A stretch of 64,000 bases of DNA. Source: Pseudomonas mangrovi. Its GTDB lineage: Bacteria > Pseudomonadota > Gammaproteobacteria > Pseudomonadales > Pseudomonadaceae. Below are positions 29,278-38,870 of the stretch, one piece after another. The stretch covers positions 248,001-312,000 of the forward strand of contig NZ_QASN01000002.1 of assembly GCF_003052585.1 (NCBI RefSeq), written 5' to 3'. Every line of letters starts with the position of its first letter. The first letter of the stretch is position 1. The translations under genes were made by a program, and so were the position numbers. The notes under the pieces were generated by a model. That model was given only the letters and a program-made list of their open reading frames with translations, made no database searches and was not told the origin of the DNA.

Positions 29278-29496
29278 GGCGGATTAGCCGCGTCGCGGCG
29301 TAATCCGCCGCGCCCCTGCCTCCCGCTACAGGACCAGCAAGGCCCGCTGCAGCCAAGCTCGGCGCAATGCGCTGCGCCTATTGCGCCCTACGCTGCTGAT
29401 GCTGGGTTGGCTGGTGGATGGCTTCGACCATCCACCCTACGAATCTCACCTCCGTAGGGCGGACAACGGCGCAGCCTTGTCCACCTGGGCGCTGGG
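29273..29496. repeat. Left repeat cluster flanking the acyl-CoA synthetase/AraC pair
   Basis: The non-coding interval 29278-29530 is composed of repeats. The first unit (about 29276-29396) starts with gcggattagccgc, gtc, gcggcgtaatccgc and ends with gcgccctac. The second (29400-29445) is the palindrome ggtggatgg..ccatccaccctacgaat. A third fragment (about 29455-29490) begins gtagggcggacaacggcg. The first two units recur at 32.6-32.8 kb in swapped order. Confidence 0.75.
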
Positions 29497-29530
29497 CATG
29501 GTTCAGAGCAAGCACGATCGCCGGGTGCCA

Positions 29531-31357
29531 TCAATAGCGATAGACACCCGCAGCAATGTTCGCCTGCAGCTCGGGCGTCAGCGCAACATAGCGATCGCTG
29601 CCGGGCAGCCAGGCATACAGCGGATCAGTGCACCGCTGCAGATCGTAGGCCTGCTCCTTCAATGGCGCTTTCTTGTGCTTGAAGGTGCCGGTGGTTTCCA
29701 GCTGCGCGCTCAGGCGCAGGAACAGCGGTACGGCGTAGGCAGGCAACTCCTTGCGCAACCTGGTTAGAAGGACCCCGAAGTCGAACTCATCGGCCGGGCA
29801 ACCGAGTCGCAGGCAGGCCATGCCGGCGCGACCGTTGGTGTTGGGCACCTCGACGCCGTAGACCACTGCCTCGCTGACCTGCTCAATCGCATCGAGCACC
29901 GCTTCGACCTGGGTGGTGGACACGTTCTCGCCCTTCCAGCGGAAGGTGTCGCCCAGACGATCGACGAACTGCGCGTGGCGGAAGCCCAGGTCACGCATCA
30001 GGTCGCCAGTGTTGAACCAGGCATCGCCCGGCTCGAACACGTCTCGCAGGACGCAGCGCTGGGTATCACGCGCATCGGTATAGCCGTGGAACGGTGACTT
30101 GTCGGTGATCTTGCCCAGCAACAGACCGACCTCGCCCCTGGCCACCCGCTGCAAATGACCGTTCTGGCGTAGCGGCGCGTCCTGCTCCTGGTCATAGCGA
30201 ACAATCGCGTAGGGATATGGAGAAAAGCCCACGGTGTTGTCCAGGTTGAGCAGGTTGGTGAAGCCGATGTTGCCCTCGCTGGAGGCATACAACTCGACGA
30301 CCCGTTCGATGGCGAAGCGCTGCCTGAACGCCTTCCAGATGCTCGGTCGCAAGCCATTGCCAAGCATGACGCGGATCGGATTATCCGCATCGCCAGGACG
30401 CGCCGGCTGATCGAGCAGGTAGCGACAGAGCTCGCCGACGTAGCCGAAAGCCGTCGCCTGATGGCGCTGCACCTCGTCCCAGAAGCGGCTCGCGCTGAAC
30501 CTGCGCACCATGACCAGCGCGGCCTGGCCGGCCAGCACCGAGCCCCAGCACACCACCATCGCGGTGGCGTGATAGAACGGCAGGCTGACGTACATGCGGT
30601 CTTCGCGGCCCAGGCGCGTGGCGGCGAAGCCGAAGGCGCCGTAGCCCCTCATGAAACGCCCGTGATTGAACACCACGGCCTTGGGCAGTCCCGTGGTGCC
30701 GGAGGTGTAGATGTAGAAGCACGGGTCGTCGGCACGCACCGCCCGCTCCAGCAAGGGAGCATCGACAGGGTAGGCATGCAGTTCGGCTGCCGGATGCATC
30801 CAGCCCGCGGGAGCCTCGCCGGGGTCTCTCCAGGTCGGGCGGTCGGCGAAGTAGAGACAGGCGCTGGCAGGCAGCGCCACGTCGACGGCGACCTCCTCGT
30901 AGGCCGCCAACATCTCTTCGCCAACCAGCAGCATGCGCGGTTCGGCCAGCCCGATGCTGTGCGCCAGCACGCGACCGCGCTGACTGCTGTTGATCAGCGC
31001 GCTGACCACGCCGAGCTTGGCGCAAGCGATGACACAGGCGAGCAGCTCGAAGCGGTTCTCGAACATCAACGCCACGCTGTCGCCCTGGCACAACCCCCGG
31101 TCGCGCAGATAGTGCGCCAGCTGATTCGACCAGCGATCAAGTTCTGCATAGCTGAGCTGTTCGTCGCCCTGAATCAGTGCCAGGCCCTGCGGATTGTCTT
31201 GCGCAGCCTTTTCCACGCAGCTGGCCAGGCTGGCGGGATTGGCGCCACGGCTGCGGTTGCCGATATGCAGGCCCTTGACGATACCCGGCAGATCGACGAG
31301 CAGGCGTGGCAGACGGGACAGCAGGCGCGGAAGGGTTATCAGATCGGCATGGCTCAT
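29531..31357 (-). CDS. Long-chain acyl-CoA synthetase (FATP type)
   Basis: A 608-residue member of the adenylate-forming superfamily that activates fatty acids to acyl-CoA via acyl-AMP. The AMP-binding motif YTSGTTGLPKAVVF (about 217-230), LYASSEGNIGF, and the hinge/Lys region DRLGDTFRWKGENVSTTQVE are present. The overall layout, including CVEKAAQDNPQGLAL at the N-terminus and FLRLSAQLETTGTFKHKK at the C-terminus, matches the very-long-chain/FATP branch more than FadD. It is divergent from the AraC-type gene with 159 bases between them, so that regulator is a candidate controller. Confidence 0.92.
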   Translation of the reverse strand: MSHADLITLPRLLSRLPRLLVDLPGIVKGLHIGNRSRGANPASLASCVEKAAQDNPQGLALIQGDEQLSYAELDRWSNQLAHYLRDRGLCQGDSVALMFENRFELLACVIACAKLGVVSALINSSQRGRVLAHSIGLAEPRMLLVGEEMLAAYEEVAVDVALPASACLYFADRPTWRDPGEAPAGWMHPAAELHAYPVDAPLLERAVRADDPCFYIYTSGTTGLPKAVVFNHGRFMRGYGAFGFAATRLGREDRMYVSLPFYHATAMVVCWGSVLAGQAALVMVRRFSASRFWDEVQRHQATAFGYVGELCRYLLDQPARPGDADNPIRVMLGNGLRPSIWKAFRQRFAIERVVELYASSEGNIGFTNLLNLDNTVGFSPYPYAIVRYDQEQDAPLRQNGHLQRVARGEVGLLLGKITDKSPFHGYTDARDTQRCVLRDVFEPGDAWFNTGDLMRDLGFRHAQFVDRLGDTFRWKGENVSTTQVEAVLDAIEQVSEAVVYGVEVPNTNGRAGMACLRLGCPADEFDFGVLLTRLRKELPAYAVPLFLRLSAQLETTGTFKHKKAPLKEQAYDLQRCTDPLYAWLPGSDRYVALTPELQANIAAGVYRY

Positions 31358-31516
31358 GGTGCGGGACTCCAGAGAGTGCGGTGCACTCGATGTTGTTTGC
31401 CCGCCAATCTATTCAGCCGATGCCGCGCTGTTGATAGCCGCAGGTTCCATCTGACTGGCAATTCGTCTCAGCCGCTGTGCACAATCGCAGCCCGTCCTCC
31501 GGCGAAAGGAATTGTC

Positions 31517-32527
31517 ATGTTGCTGGCAGCCGCCCCCAGCGCCACCGCCTCGCAACTGCTTGACCTGTACCTGTCGCTGCAGGGCTTCGCCCTGGTCGGC
31601 CCGCAGGACCTGCAGGAGCTCGGCGTGGAACTGGAACAGCTGAAGGATCTGGAGATGCGCGTCCCTGTGCAGTGGTCCGTGCATCTCTGGCAACGGGCGA
31701 TCCGCCGCGGCGCGCCCGCCGAGATCGGGCTGCTGGTCGGCCAGCGCCGCGGTCTGCACACCCGCGGACCGGTTGCCCATCTGGCCGCGCAGAGCGCCAC
31801 GCTGAGTGAGGCGGTGGAGTTGTTCCGTCTCTACATTCCGGTGATGAGCGAGGGCGAGAGCCTGCGCGTGGAATCCGTCGGCGACCGGGTGCGCGTGCAT
31901 TTCCTGTTCAACCCGCCGCTGCTCGGCCACGCCGTGGCCAGCGAGCACAGCGTGAGCTCGGCGTTGTGCTGGGCGCGCCAGCTCACGGCCGTCCGCGTGG
32001 TGCCGCAAGCGGTGGGCTTCTGTCACGAAGCCCTCGCGGCAGCGGCGGTCTACCGGCAGGTGTTCGGCGTGCCGGCGCGTTTCGCCGAGGAATCCAACTA
32101 CCTGGAATTCCTCAGCAGCGACCTGCTACTGCCGGTGCAGGGCGCCAATGCCTACCTGAAGAATCTGATGCAGCAGCGTGTCAGCGACATGCAGGCGCAG
32201 TTGCCCGCTCAGCGCAGCCTGCGCGCCCGGGTGCTGCAGCAGATAGAGCGCAGCCTGGCAACTGGCGAGCTATCGGTGGAAGCAGCGGCACACCGCCTGG
32301 GTATCAGCCGGCAGACCCTGCATCGCCACTTGCGCGCGGAAGGCTGCAGCTACTCCGGGCTGCTTGCCGATGTACGCCGGCGTCATGCCGTACAGCGCCT
32401 GGCGCAATCAGGTTGCAGTGTCGAGCAACTCAGCCGCGAGCTGGGCTTCAGCGAGCCGAGTGCGTTCTACAAGGCTTTCAAGGGATGGTTCGGCGTTACA
32501 CCCAGGGCCTACGACGCAACGCCTTGA
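31517..32527 (+). CDS. AraC-family transcriptional regulator
   Basis: A 336-residue regulator with an AraC_arabinose_bd-type N-terminal domain (about 15-200) and a C-terminal AraC double helix-turn-helix (about 240-332). HTH 1 is LSVEAAAHRLGISRQTLHRHL and HTH 2 is CSVEQLSRELGFSEPSAFYK, followed by the family signature FKGWFGVTPRAY. The start at 31517 follows AAAGGA. It is divergent from the acyl-CoA synthetase, so it likely responds to a lipid-related ligand and controls that gene; the inducer is not known. Confidence 0.92.
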   Translation: MLLAAAPSATASQLLDLYLSLQGFALVGPQDLQELGVELEQLKDLEMRVPVQWSVHLWQRAIRRGAPAEIGLLVGQRRGLHTRGPVAHLAAQSATLSEAVELFRLYIPVMSEGESLRVESVGDRVRVHFLFNPPLLGHAVASEHSVSSALCWARQLTAVRVVPQAVGFCHEALAAAAVYRQVFGVPARFAEESNYLEFLSSDLLLPVQGANAYLKNLMQQRVSDMQAQLPAQRSLRARVLQQIERSLATGELSVEAAAHRLGISRQTLHRHLRAEGCSYSGLLADVRRRHAVQRLAQSGCSVEQLSRELGFSEPSAFYKAFKGWFGVTPRAYDATP

Positions 32528-32604
32528 GCAAACCCGGTGACGGGATGAGCCCTCGCCGGCAGGCGGCGCAATGTGCAGCACTTGCCGGCCCTGCCAAGCG
32601 CTTG

Positions 32605-33030
32605 TCCTGGGTGGCTGGTGGATGGCTCGACCATCCACCCTACGAATTGAGCGGTGTGGTGCCCGCGATTGCTGCGAACGGCTCGACGCCTCGAGACCAG
32701 CCTACCTTCATAGGGCGGATTAGCCGCCTCGCGGCGTAATCCGCTGCAGTCTGCCTCCCTCTGCAAGGTCCGCTGCAACCAAGTTCGGCGCAATGCGTTG
32801 CACTTGTTGCGCCCTACAGGGTTTTCGGACACTGCGCATTTGGTCGATGGCAGCCATCCACCCTACAGACCTCAACAGCACTCCTTGTCCCTTAGGGGAG
32901 AAGGTGGCGCGCAGCGCCGGATGAGGGAGGCCGCGACGTGTAGGGAGTCTGGTGTACATTTCAGGCGCATCAGCGAGTTATCTGCACCATCCCTCACCCG
33001 CCTTCGGCGCCCTCTCCCGGAGGAGAGGGA
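32605..33030. repeat. Right repeat cluster (mixed palindromic elements)
   Basis: The 507-base gene-free stretch 32528-33034 holds at least five elements. These are the ggtggatgg..ccatccaccctacgaat palindrome (about 32605-32647), the gcggattagccgc..gcgccctac unit (about 32711-32816), a fragment ending catccaccctacag (about 32845-32870), a reversed ccctcatccgg-type repeat (about 32889-32928), and a ccctcacccg-type repeat (32991-33030). The first two match units of the 29.3-29.5 kb cluster. Nothing in it looks coding. Confidence 0.75.
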
Positions 33031-33034
33031 ACAG

Positions 33035-33892
33035 TTACAGCCGCGCCGCCTTGAAGGTATCGCAACGCGACACCTCACCGCGGTCGAAACCCGTTCGAAA
33101 CCAGCGCACGCGCTGGGCCGAGGTGCCGTGGGTGAAGGCGTCGGGGACGACCTGGCCGCGGCCCTGCTGTTGCAGGCGGTCGTCACCGATGGCGGCGGCG
33201 GCATTCAGCGCTTCTTCCAGATCACCGGGCTCCAGCCAGGCATGGCGGTTCTGTGCGTGATGCGCCCAGACGCCGGCCAGGCAGTCTGCCTGCAGCTCCT
33301 GGCGCACCAGCAGGCCGCCGTCACCCTCCACGCGCTGACCACTCTGCCGCGCGGCATTCACCCTGGCCGAAACGCCGAGCAGCGTCTGTACGTGATGGCC
33401 GACTTCGTGGGCGATGACGTAGGCCTGGGCGAAGTCGCCGGCTGCGGCGAAGCGCTGTTCCATCTCACGGAAGAACTGCAGGTCGATGTAGACCCGCTGG
33501 TCGCCCGGACAATAGAAAGGCCCGACCGCCGAGGAGGCAAAGCCACAGGCCGAGCGCACACCGCCGCTGAAGACCACCAGGGTCGGTTCGCGGTAGTCGC
33601 CGCCGGCCTCGGCGAACAGCTGGTTCCAGGTGTCTTCGGTGTCGCCGAGGATGGCGCGGACGAACTCGACCTGCTCGTCGGCTTCGGCATTCTGCTCGGG
33701 CGCTGGTGCGCTGGCCTGTTCCTGCTGCAGTTGACCGCCGAGCTCACCGAGGATCTGCATCGGATCCTGGCCGCTGAGCAGGCCGATGACCACCACCAGC
33801 ACCACCACGCCCAGGCTCAGCCCCTTGCCGCCAACGCCCCTGCCGCGGGCGTCCACCAGGTTGTCACTGCGTCGGGCCTTCTTCCAGCGCAT
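33035..33892 (-). CDS. Neutral zinc metallopeptidase (YpfJ-like)
   Basis: A 285-residue membrane-anchored protein with one N-terminal helix (about 25-40) after a basic cytoplasmic stretch (MRWKKARRSDNLVDARG). The zinc signature HEVGHH lies at residues 162-167, in a neutral_zn_metallopeptidase (YpfJ) domain that also shows CPGDQRVYIDLQFF and QADCLAGVWAHHA with the third zinc-ligand region. The substrate is unknown. The start at 33892 follows GGAGAG. Confidence 0.92.
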   Translation of the reverse strand: MRWKKARRSDNLVDARGRGVGGKGLSLGVVVLVVVIGLLSGQDPMQILGELGGQLQQEQASAPAPEQNAEADEQVEFVRAILGDTEDTWNQLFAEAGGDYREPTLVVFSGGVRSACGFASSAVGPFYCPGDQRVYIDLQFFREMEQRFAAAGDFAQAYVIAHEVGHHVQTLLGVSARVNAARQSGQRVEGDGGLLVRQELQADCLAGVWAHHAQNRHAWLEPGDLEEALNAAAAIGDDRLQQQGRGQVVPDAFTHGTSAQRVRWFRTGFDRGEVSRCDTFKAARL

Positions 33893-33929
33893 GGGTCTCT
33901 CCTGCAGGTTCTACGTGAGGAGACGCCGA

Positions 33930-34364
33930 TCAGCGCCCCGGATACTCGCTGATGACCGTTTCCGCACCACTTTTGTCGAGACCGATCACCTGGTAGGCAT
34001 CCTTGCGATCACCCATTTCCATGCCCGGCGAGCCGACCGGCATGCCCGGTACGGCAGCACCCAGCAGCTCGGGGCGCTGGCGCAACTTGAGGATATCGGC
34101 GGCCGGCACGTGACCCTCGACGAACTGGCCATTGATGACCCCTGTGTGGCAGGAGGCCAGGCGCGGCGGCACACCCAGGCGCTGTTTGACCGCGGTCATG
34201 TCCGCTTCGACGTGATCGTTGACGGTGAAGCCGTTGTCTTCCAGGTGCTTGATCCAGTCCTTGCAGCAACCGCAGTTGGCGTCGCGATGGACGTCGATGG
34301 CGATCGGCTCGGCGGCCTGGACCAGGCCCGCGAACAGCAGAGCGAAGAACAGTGAAAGACGCAT
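33930..34364 (-). CDS. DUF411 periplasmic metal-binding protein
   Basis: A 144-residue exported protein with a signal peptide (about 1-18, ending VQA) and the DUF411 signature. It has the Cys cluster CGCC (Cys31, Cys33, Cys34) after DAN and ASCHTGVINGQFVEGHVPA with a further Cys. Members are often near copper or mercury resistance genes and are thought to bind metals; no such genes are visible here. The start at 34364 has AGGAG upstream. The 257 bases before it contain a dispersed repeat at 34498-34539. Confidence 0.88.
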   Translation of the reverse strand: MRLSLFFALLFAGLVQAAEPIAIDVHRDANCGCCKDWIKHLEDNGFTVNDHVEADMTAVKQRLGVPPRLASCHTGVINGQFVEGHVPAADILKLRQRPELLGAAVPGMPVGSPGMEMGDRKDAYQVIGLDKSGAETVISEYPGR

Positions 34365-34497
34365 GAGGAAGACTCCTGACGGGTAAGCGAAGGCCGACAG
34401 CATAGCCCTGCCTGCTGCCAGCGCCAAAGCATGGCGGATCAGGGGCTTGGCGCCGGGACTTGCGGGCCTGGCTCTGGTGGCGAGTTGCCCGAAGCAT

Positions 34498-34539
34498 CCC
34501 TCACCCGTCTTCGGCACCCTCTCCCGGAGGGCGAGGGAA
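34498..34539. repeat. Dispersed intergenic repeat (ccctcacccg type)
   Basis: The form is ccctcacccgtcttcggcac followed by cctctcccggagggcgaggg. Its closest relative is 32991-33030. It lies between DUF411 and trmA, which are both on the minus strand. Confidence 0.65.
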
Positions 34540-34621
34540 AAGCCGCCGCCGCGCCGGGTATCGAGCAGTCCAGACGAGGCCTTACCGCGCCTCTTGCTCT
34601 GAAAAAACGCCGAGCGGGCCC

Positions 34622-35710
34622 CTAGCGACGCACCAGCAGTACGCCGCTTTCCATGTGGCGGGTCCAGGGGAACTGGTCGAACAGCGCGCAGCGCTCGATG
34701 CGATGGCTGTCGTGCAGTTGGGCGATGTTGGCCGCCAGGGTCTCCGGGTTGCAGGAGATGTAGAGGATGCGCTCGAAGCGGCGAACCAGCTCGCAGGTGT
34801 CCGCATCCATACCGGCGCGCGGCGGGTCGACGAAGACGGTGCCGAAGTCGTAGCCGGCAAGATCGGTGTGGGCCAGGCGGCGGAACGGCCGCACGCCGTT
34901 GAGCGCCTGGGTCAGCTCCTCGGCCGACAGTCGCACCAGCTCGACGTTGTCGATGCCGTTGTCGGCAAGATTCGCCAACGCGGCATTCACCGAGGTCTTG
35001 CTGATCTCGGTGGCCAGCACCCGACGCACCTGGGTCGCCAGCGGCAGGGTGAAGTTGCCGTTGCCGCAGTACAGCTCGAGCAGATCGTCGTCGCGCTCGC
35101 CCAAGGCGTCAAACGCCCACTGCAGCATCTTCTGGCAGACCACGCCGTTGGGCTGGGTGAAGGCGCCCTCCGGCTGGCGATAGCGGAAGGCTCTGCCGGC
35201 GACCTGCAGCGCCTCGAGCACATGGTCACGGCCGATGACGATGCGTTTGCCGCGGGAGCGTCCGATCACGCTGACGCCCAGCGCCCGCGCGAGCTGCTCG
35301 GCCTCGGCCTGCCAGGCCCCGTCGATCGGCCGGTGATAGCACAGGGTGACCAGCGCATCGCCGGCCAGGGTGGTGAGGAACTCGACCTGAAACAGCTTGA
35401 AGGACAGAGCCGCACTCGCCTGCCAGGCAGCCTTCAGCTGCGGCATCAGCTGGTTGATGCGCGCGCTGGCAATCGGGAAGTCCTCGATCAGTACCGGACT
35501 GTGCTTGTCGCCCTGCTCGAACATCGCGTAGTGGCGCTGCTCGGCCTCACGCCAGAGGCGGAATTCGGCGCGCAGGCGGTAGTGCTCGGACGGCGAATCG
35601 AACACATCCGGCGCCGGCGCGGCGAAGGGCGCCAGCAGCTCGACCAGGCGCTGACGCTTGGCTTCGAGCTGGGTGGAGTACTGGGCGGGATCGGGAAGCG
35701 GACGGCTCAT
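34622..35710 (-). CDS. trmA: tRNA (uracil-5-)-methyltransferase TrmA
   Basis: TrmA forms m5U54 (T54) in the T-loop of tRNA using SAM. The 362-residue protein has the SAM-binding motif [10 protein letters not shown] (211-220), DPPRAG (295-300), the catalytic nucleophile Cys320 in ISCNPETL, and the general base Glu354 in HMESG. All match E. coli TrmA in position. I set the start at 35710, giving [19 protein letters not shown] and the usual length; an in-frame start at 35761 would add 17 residues. It lies 55 bases downstream of the purine permease on the same strand. Confidence 0.96.
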   Translation of the reverse strand: MSRPLPDPAQYSTQLEAKRQRLVELLAPFAAPAPDVFDSPSEHYRLRAEFRLWREAEQRHYAMFEQGDKHSPVLIEDFPIASARINQLMPQLKAAWQASAALSFKLFQVEFLTTLAGDALVTLCYHRPIDGAWQAEAEQLARALGVSVIGRSRGKRIVIGRDHVLEALQVAGRAFRYRQPEGAFTQPNGVVCQKMLQWAFDALGERDDDLLELYCGNGNFTLPLATQVRRVLATEISKTSVNAALANLADNGIDNVELVRLSAEELTQALNGVRPFRRLAHTDLAGYDFGTVFVDPPRAGMDADTCELVRRFERILYISCNPETLAANIAQLHDSHRIERCALFDQFPWTRHMESGVLLVRR

Positions 35711-35765
35711 GCGGGGCTCGCTGGAAATCGGTGGAGGCGCGACCGCCAGGCGGACGCGCACAGAC

Positions 35766-37058
35766 TCAGGTGAACAGCGCCAGCTTGACCACGAACAGCG
35801 CAGCGAGAATCACCAGCGCCGGGGTCAGCTCGCGCCAGCGTCCGGCGAGCAGCTTGATCGCCACCCAGGCGATGAAGCCGAAGGCGATGCCGTTGGCGAT
35901 GGAGAAGGTCAACGGCATGGCCAGCGCGGCAATCACCACAGGCGCGGCGACGGTCAGGTCATCCCAGTCGATCTGGGTCAGGCTCTGGGTCATCAGTACC
36001 GCGACGAACAGCAGCGCCGGAGCGGTGGCGTACATCGGTACCGCCATCGCCAGCGGGGCGAAGAACAGGCTGAGCAGGAACAGCCCGGCGACCACGCAGG
36101 CGGTGAGGCCGGTGCGACCGCCAGCGGTGATGCCGGCGGTGGACTCGATGTAGCTGGTGGTGGTCGAGGTACCGAGCGCGGCACCAGCCATGGTCGCGCT
36201 GCTGTCAGCCAGCAGGGCGCGGCCCAGGCGCGGCATGCGGCCCTGCTCATCGAGCAGCTTGGCGCGCTGGGCGACACCGACCAGGGTGCCGGAGGTATCG
36301 AACAGGTCGACGAAGAGGAAGGCGAAGATCACGCTGATCAGGCCGACGTCGAGCGCGCCCATGATGTCCAGCTCGAGCAGGGTCGGCAGCAGCGACGGCG
36401 GCATCGACACCACGCCGTCGAGCTTGCTCAGGCCCAGCGCGATGGACAGCCCGGTGACCAGCAGGATGCCGATCATCACCGCGCCGGTGACCTTGCGATA
36501 GGCCAGCGCAACTATCACGAAGAAGCCCAGGCAGGCCAGCAGCGGCGCCGGCTTGCCCAGATCGCCGAGGCCGACCAGGGTGGCCTGATGGTCGACCACG
36601 ATGCCGGCGTTCTTCAGGGCGATGATCGCCAGGAACAGACCGATACCCGCGGCCACGCCGGAGCGCAGCGCCAACGGGATGCTGTTGATGATCCATTCGC
36701 GGATGCGCAGCAGCGACAGCAGGGTGAAGGCCACGCCGGAAAGGAACACCGCACCGAGCGCCACCTGCCAGGTGTGGCCCATGGTCAGCACCACGGTGTA
36801 GGTGAAGAAGGCGTTCAGGCCCATGCCCGGCGCCAGCGCGATCGGGTAGTTGGCCAACAGACCCATCACCAGCGAGCCGATGGCCGCGGCCAGGCAGGTG
36901 GCGACGAACACCGCGCCCTGGTCCATGCCGGTCTTGGCCAGCATCTCCGGGTTGACCATGAGGATGTAGGCCATGGTCAGGAAGGTAGTCAGCCCGGCCA
37001 GCAGTTCGCGGCGGACCGTGGTGCCATGGGCTTCGAGTTGGAAGAGTCGTTCCAGCAT
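35766..37058 (-). CDS. AzgA-type NCS2 purine permease
   Basis: A 430-residue polytopic inner-membrane permease of the nucleobase:cation symporter-2 AzgA branch (guanine/hypoxanthine/adenine). Key features are the N-terminal [20 protein letters not shown], the substrate-binding [13 protein letters not shown] and [15 protein letters not shown], and about 12-14 membrane segments. The start at 37058 is preceded by GGAGAG; a start at 37130 would add a non-hydrophobic leader. The exact purine is not predictable. Confidence 0.93.
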   Translation of the reverse strand: MLERLFQLEAHGTTVRRELLAGLTTFLTMAYILMVNPEMLAKTGMDQGAVFVATCLAAAIGSLVMGLLANYPIALAPGMGLNAFFTYTVVLTMGHTWQVALGAVFLSGVAFTLLSLLRIREWIINSIPLALRSGVAAGIGLFLAIIALKNAGIVVDHQATLVGLGDLGKPAPLLACLGFFVIVALAYRKVTGAVMIGILLVTGLSIALGLSKLDGVVSMPPSLLPTLLELDIMGALDVGLISVIFAFLFVDLFDTSGTLVGVAQRAKLLDEQGRMPRLGRALLADSSATMAGAALGTSTTTSYIESTAGITAGGRTGLTACVVAGLFLLSLFFAPLAMAVPMYATAPALLFVAVLMTQSLTQIDWDDLTVAAPVVIAALAMPLTFSIANGIAFGFIAWVAIKLLAGRWRELTPALVILAALFVVKLALFT

Positions 37059-37196
37059 GCTGCTCTCCGGAAAAAGGGGCGGACGGGCGCAGTCCATGGC
37101 ACGCCGGGAGGGTTCGAAAAAGGCGCGCATGATAGCAGTTCGCGCCCGTTCGACGCGCTATCCTGCCTGCCCATCCATCCACCCGGGAACCAGCCC

Positions 37197-37754
37197 ATGA
37201 CCCAGCGTGCCCTGCTCGCCGTCGCCGACGGCGTGGAAGACATCGAAACCGTCACCATCCTCGACGTGCTGCGCCGTGCCGAGGTCGAAGTGGTGGTCGC
37301 CAGCATCGAAGAGCGCCGCATGATCACCTGCGCCCGCGGCAGCCGCCTGACCGCCGATGCCATGTTCGCCGACGTGCTGGCCCAGGACTTCGACCTGATC
37401 GCCCTGCCCGGCGGCCTGCCCGGGGCCCAGCGCCTGGCCGAGCATGCACCGCTGGGCGACAAGGTGCGCGCACAGGCGGCGGCGGGACGATTCTTCGCCG
37501 CCATCTGCGCAGCGCCAGCCCTGGCCCTGCAGAACTACGGCGTACTGCGCCAGCGGCGCATGACCTGCTACCCGGCGCTCAGCGATCGCCTGTCCGGCTG
37601 CACCTTCGTCGATGAACCGGTGGTGGTGGATGGCAACTGCATCACCAGCCAGGGGCCGGCCACCGCCATCGCCTTCGCCCTGGCGCTGGTCGAGGCGCTG
37701 TGCGGCAAGGCCCGCGCCAGAGAAGTCGGCAACGCGATGCTGGTGAAGGCATGA
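37197..37754 (+). CDS. DJ-1/PfpI family protein (YajL-like)
   Basis: A 185-residue class I glutamine amidotransferase-like protein. The nucleophile-elbow Cys is in FFAAICAAPALAL (about residue 105), with an acidic residue upstream in ADGVEDIETVT, both hallmarks of DJ-1/YajL. Proposed roles include chaperone activity and protection against oxidative or carbonyl stress. It is divergent from the purine permease with 138 bases between, and its stop overlaps the next gene (ATGA). Confidence 0.92.
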   Translation: MTQRALLAVADGVEDIETVTILDVLRRAEVEVVVASIEERRMITCARGSRLTADAMFADVLAQDFDLIALPGGLPGAQRLAEHAPLGDKVRAQAAAGRFFAAICAAPALALQNYGVLRQRRMTCYPALSDRLSGCTFVDEPVVVDGNCITSQGPATAIAFALALVEALCGKARAREVGNAMLVKA

Positions 37755-38194
37755 AGCGCTGGCGCGGATGGCTGGGCGCCGCCCTGCTGGCGAGCCTGGT
37801 CGGCTGCCAGCAGGCGGCGGAACAGCCGCCAGCGCAGGAGATAACCCTTCACCTGGCGCAGCGCGAGGCGACCCCGACGCTGCAGGAAATGCAGGACCGC
37901 GAGGGCCGCAGCTGGTGGGTCGAGAAGCAGGCGCAGCTGTGCTGCCAGGACTTTCGCAGCGCCGAGCTGATGCTCGATGAAAACAATGCGCCCATGGTGG
38001 TGGTCCATCTCGGCGACGACGCCAGCACCCGTCTCGCGACCCTGACCCGCGAGAATATCGGTCAGGTGATGGCGATCCTGGTGGACGGCGAGCTACTGAT
38101 CGCGGCTACCGTAATGAGCGAGATATCCGGCGGGCAACTGGCGCTGCGCGGTTTCAGCTCGGTCGAGGAAGCGCAGCGCCTGATCGGGCGCTAG
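37751..38194 (+). CDS. Lipoprotein with a SecDF P1 head-like domain
   Basis: A 147-residue lipoprotein with signal and lipobox LVGC (Cys about 19). The mature part (SAELMLDENNAPMVVVHLGDDASTRLATLTRENIGQVMAILVDGELL) has the pattern of the P1-head subdomain of SecD, also found in stand-alone lipoproteins. It overlaps the DJ-1 gene by four bases and is probably co-translated with it. A weak hairpin (cccgg/ccggg) follows the stop. Confidence 0.75.
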   Translation: MKRWRGWLGAALLASLVGCQQAAEQPPAQEITLHLAQREATPTLQEMQDREGRSWWVEKQAQLCCQDFRSAELMLDENNAPMVVVHLGDDASTRLATLTRENIGQVMAILVDGELLIAATVMSEISGGQLALRGFSSVEEAQRLIGR

Positions 38195-38260
38195 ACCCGG
38201 CCACACCGGGCACCTTGCTGCTTCCACCACCCCGCCTCACCACCCTGCACGCCGGCGCCT

Positions 38261-38305
38261 CCCTCATCCGGCGCTGCGCGCCACCTTCTCCCGACGCGAG
38301 AAGGG
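38261..38305. repeat. Dispersed intergenic repeat (ccctcatccggcgctgcgcg type)
   Basis: A near-identical copy of the element at 24290-24333, ending five bases before the stop of roxR. It lies in the intergenic space between two convergent genes, where a hairpin could stabilise or end both transcripts. Confidence 0.7.
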
Positions 38306-38309
38306 ATAG

Positions 38310-38870
38310 TTAGCGTCTTACCGGGCGCTTCTGCAGCTTGCGCTGCAGGGTGCGGCGGTGCATGCCCAGCGCGCGGGCGGTGGCGGAGATGTTGCCCTCG
38401 TGCTCGGCCAGCACGCGCTGGATGTGCTCCCACTGCAGGCGGTCCACCGACATCGGGTTTTCCGGCACCAGGCTGTCGAGATCGGCGTGCTCGGAAAGCA
38501 ATGCGGTGAGCACGTCATCGGCATCGGCCGGCTTGCACAGATAGTTGCAGGCACCGCGCTTGATCGCCTCCACCGCGGTGGCGATGCTGGAATAGCCGGT
38601 GAGGATCAGCACGCGCATCTCCGGGTCCAGCTCGAGCAGCTTGGGCAGCAGCACCAGGCCCGAATCGCCGGCCATTTTCAGGTCCAGCACCGCGTAGTCG
38701 GGCATGTCCTGCTCGGCCAGCGCCAGGGCTTCCTCGGCGGAGCCTGCGGTACTCACGCGCAGGCCACGGCGATCCATGGCGCGCGCCATGACGCGGGTGA
38801 AGGTGGGGTCGTCGTCGACCAGCAGCAGGTGCGGCAGGTCTTCGCCGTCGAGCGGCGTTGCGTCAGTCAT
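38310..38870 (-). CDS. roxR: Redox response regulator RoxR (RegA/PrrA family)
   Basis: A 186-residue response regulator with receiver domain (about 12-125), phosphoacceptor Asp63 in VLDLKMAG, and a conserved Lys in LCKPADADD. It has a Fis-type helix-turn-helix at the C-terminus (SATARALGMHRRTLQRKLQ). The RegA/PrrA/ActR family controls respiration and terminal oxidase genes; in Pseudomonas it is called RoxR and governs cyanide-insensitive oxidase. The start overlaps the end of roxS by eight bases. Confidence 0.93.
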   Translation of the reverse strand: MTDATPLDGEDLPHLLLVDDDPTFTRVMARAMDRRGLRVSTAGSAEEALALAEQDMPDYAVLDLKMAGDSGLVLLPKLLELDPEMRVLILTGYSSIATAVEAIKRGACNYLCKPADADDVLTALLSEHADLDSLVPENPMSVDRLQWEHIQRVLAEHEGNISATARALGMHRRTLQRKLQKRPVRR

